Below, one piece after another: positions 35,011 to 36,730 of a DNA stretch of 36,730 nucleotides. Position numbers and translations under genes: made by a program. The stretch spans positions 1 to 36,730 of the forward strand of contig JAAUQZ010000021.1 in the NCBI GenBank assembly GCA_012033355.1. Direction: 5' to 3'. Source of the stretch: Leptolyngbyaceae cyanobacterium RM1_406_9. GTDB lineage: Bacteria > Cyanobacteriota > Cyanobacteriia > Elainellales > Elainellaceae. The notes below the pieces were generated by a model. It did no database searches. It saw nothing but the letters and a program-made list of their open reading frames with translations, and had not been told where the DNA came from. Position 1 is the first letter of the stretch, and the number at the start of each line of letters is the position of its first letter.

Positions 35011-36525
35011 ATGAAAGAAGAGCTAAGCATACTCATTCAAGCTCAATATCCTCTGATCTATCTCGTGACTTCTGAAGAAGAGCGGGCTGAGCAGACGATT
35101 GCAGCGATCGCTCAGCAGTCTAAACCCCAACAGCGAGTATTCGTTTGGACGATGACGCGAGGTCTGATTGAGTTTGGGTCTGGCGCTAGAAACGCATCGC
35201 AGCACAACACGCTTTCTCCCCAAGTCGCTGTTGAACACGCGATTCGGCAGCGAGAGCCAAGCATTTTTATCTTCAAAGACTTGCATCCCTTTTCTGACAG
35301 CGCTGACGTAACTCGCTGGCTCAGAGACGCGATCGCCGAATTCAAGGGAACCCAGAAAACGATTATTCTGATGTCTCCCGTCCAGCAGATTCCGATTGAG
35401 TTAGAGAAAGAAGTCGCAGTCTTAGATTTCCCCCTGCCTGACATGGCAGAGCTAAACCAGGTTTTGTCCCAGCAGCTAGAGCAACTCCGCGCCCGTCGCA
35501 CTACCACCGAAACCCGTGAGAAATTGTTGAAAGCGGCCCTAGGGCTAACTCGCGATGAGGCCGAAAAAGTCTATCGCAAGGCTCAGGTAACGGCAGGGCG
35601 TTTGACGGAAGCTGAAGTAGATGTAGTGCTTTCCGAGAAAAAGCAACTCATTCGGCGCAACGGCATCCTAGAGTACATCGAAGAAGACGAAACCCTCGAT
35701 TCTGTCGGTGGCTTGGAGGAACTCAAGCACTGGCTCAAGCAGCGCTCTAACGCCTTTACCGAACGCGCCAGAGAATATGGACTGCCTCAACCGAAAGGGA
35801 TGCTGATTCTAGGGGTTCCAGGTTGCGGTAAGTCCCTCATCGCTAAAACAACCTCCCGCCTTTGGGGTTTGCCTCTATTGCGGCTAGATATGGGTCGGGT
35901 TTATGACGGCTCTATGGTAGGTCGCTCTGAAGCGAACTTGCGTAACGCCCTCAAAACCGCTGAATCTATTTCTCCCGCTATCTTATTTATTGATGAAATT
36001 GATAAGGCTTTTGCAGGCAGTACCGGGTCGGCTGACTCCGATGGAGGCACTTCCAGCCGTATCTTTGGCTCCTTCCTCACCTGGATGCAAGAGAAGTCAT
36101 CTCCAGTGTTTGTTATGGCAACGGCTAACCGAGTTGAGCGTTTACCTGGAGAGTTTCTCAGAAAGGGGCGATTTGACGAAATTTTCTTCGTCGATCTGCC
36201 TAATTCCGAAGAGCGTAAAGAAATTTTCAGAATTCACCTCTCCAAGCGTCGCCGAGAAATTTCTCGGTTTGATCTCGACCAGCTTGTGATGACGTGTGAA
36301 GGATTTTCTGGAGCAGAAATTGAGCAGGCTCTCATTGCCGCGATGTACGAAGCGTTTGCCCAAGATCGGGAATTTACCCAATTGGACATTATCGCCGCAA
36401 TTCGAGCAACTCTACCGCTTTCCAAGACGATGAGTGAGCAGGTCACAGCCCTACGAGATTGGGCTAGGCAGCGAGCGCGACCTGCTGCGTCCTCAGTTGC
36501 TGAATATCAGCGACTTGAGTTCTAA
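35011..36525 (+). CDS. AAA family ATPase, Ycf46-like
   Basis: The 504-residue product begins MKEELSILIQAQYPLIYLVT and has an N-terminal domain of about 220 residues, then an AAA+ domain with Walker A GVPGCGKS (268-275), Walker B ILFIDEID (324-331), the GRFDEIFFVDLP box and a C-terminal lid helix (GFSGAEIEQAL). This is the pattern of the plastid/cyanobacterial Ycf46 group; the biochemical role is not settled. Two ATGs, 35005 and 35011, are close; the second fits the family start. The gene is followed by the beginning of a ycf35-like gene, the usual cyanobacterial neighbour as I recall. Confidence 0.9.
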   Translation: MKEELSILIQAQYPLIYLVTSEEERAEQTIAAIAQQSKPQQRVFVWTMTRGLIEFGSGARNASQHNTLSPQVAVEHAIRQREPSIFIFKDLHPFSDSADVTRWLRDAIAEFKGTQKTIILMSPVQQIPIELEKEVAVLDFPLPDMAELNQVLSQQLEQLRARRTTTETREKLLKAALGLTRDEAEKVYRKAQVTAGRLTEAEVDVVLSEKKQLIRRNGILEYIEEDETLDSVGGLEELKHWLKQRSNAFTERAREYGLPQPKGMLILGVPGCGKSLIAKTTSRLWGLPLLRLDMGRVYDGSMVGRSEANLRNALKTAESISPAILFIDEIDKAFAGSTGSADSDGGTSSRIFGSFLTWMQEKSSPVFVMATANRVERLPGEFLRKGRFDEIFFVDLPNSEERKEIFRIHLSKRRREISRFDLDQLVMTCEGFSGAEIEQALIAAMYEAFAQDREFTQLDIIAAIRATLPLSKTMSEQVTALRDWARQRARPAASSVAEYQRLEF

Positions 36526-36686
36526 CAGGCTTTCTCTCCTGCTCCCAACAGGAGGAAAGGCTAGCGATCAGCTAGCAGTTTGACAAAATAGCCGTGACAG
36601 TTGGCCTTCCAAACGCTAAGCCGTGCGGCGCTTTCTATACCCAAACGTTGTCGTTTCTCTCAATTTCTCTACAGGAGGAAATCCAA

Positions 36687-36730
36687 ATGTCTCACTTTAG
36701 CACTCTGCGCACCAAGATCACCGATGCAGA
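36687..36730 (+). CDS. DUF1257 / Ycf35-like protein, first codons only
   Basis: The window ends 44 bases into a gene that starts MSHFSTLRTKITDA, the typical start of DUF1257 (Ycf35) proteins. A perfect AGGAGG lies seven bases before the ATG. In cyanobacteria this gene often lies with a Ycf46-like AAA gene, a DUF2997 gene and a ferredoxin. Function is unknown. Only fourteen residues are visible, so the call leans on the start sequence and the neighbour. Confidence 0.75.
   Translation, partial: MSHFSTLRTKITDA

Noticed and set aside
655-36686. tRNA or rRNA genes in the spacers
   Set aside because: No cloverleaf-like segment or rRNA sequence was recognised in any spacer, though a dedicated scan was not possible.

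Overview
The window is cyanobacterial chromosome. The HIP1 octamer GCGATCGC is scattered through coding and spacer DNA, and many genes are of cyanobacterial type: a PAP/fibrillin protein, DUF3134, DUF502 next to nusB, a Ycf46-like AAA protein followed by the start of a Ycf35-like gene, and a Ser/Thr kinase with TPRs. Moderate GC, many dispersed palindromic spacer repeats and multi-PAS signalling suggest a filamentous, Leptolyngbya-like organism; that placement is inference.

Layout. 1-4.3 kb: start of mutL (minus), a Cys-less rhodanese, a frameshifted DUF3352 gene, a palindrome cluster and a small P-loop kinase. 4.5-7.5 kb: an orphan PilB/GspE-type ATPase, an AAC(6')-like acetyltransferase and a Uma2 protein. 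7.5-10.4 kb: a decayed LRAT-like gene and an AvaI/BsoBI-type restriction-modification pair, more AT-rich than its surroundings and probably acquired. 10.5-15 kb: an ABC exporter, a phosphoribosyltransferase, then DUF502-nusB. 15-18.7 kb: one large seven-PAS GGDEF protein, split by two indels. 18.7-19.6 kb: a gene-free stretch with an island of small palindromic elements. 19.6-24.3 kb: mraY translationally coupled to an inactive-looking alpha/beta hydrolase, DUF3134, PAP/fibrillin, a RecB/Cas4-like nuclease with four cysteines, and a second Cys-less rhodanese. 24.3-28 kb: histidine phosphatase, glucokinase, MATE exporter. 28-29.7 kb: a frameshifted PD-(D/E)XK nuclease gene, a truncated Sll0783-like remnant and a small membrane protein. 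29.8-36.7 kb: Ser/Thr kinase, HDAC-family deacetylase (frameshifted), DUF3105 protein, lipoprotein, ribbon-helix-helix regulator, Ycf46-like ATPase and the start of a ycf35-like gene.

A recurring feature is that five otherwise intact genes (DUF3352, ABC exporter, PAS-GGDEF, PD-(D/E)XK nuclease, HDAC family) are split by single- or two-base indels, mostly in homopolymers and often touching a HIP1 site. This looks more like systematic sequencing or assembly error than true gene death, so these genes are annotated as single units. By contrast the LRAT-like and Sll0783-like fragments lack whole conserved parts and look like real remnants.

I did not find a clear new multi-gene system. The most interesting leads are the mraY-coupled pseudo-hydrolase, the pair of rhodaneses lacking the catalytic cysteine, the repeat island at 19.3-19.55 kb, and a promoter/palindrome arrangement in front of the RHH regulator. 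No tRNA, rRNA, CRISPR array or transposase gene was seen.
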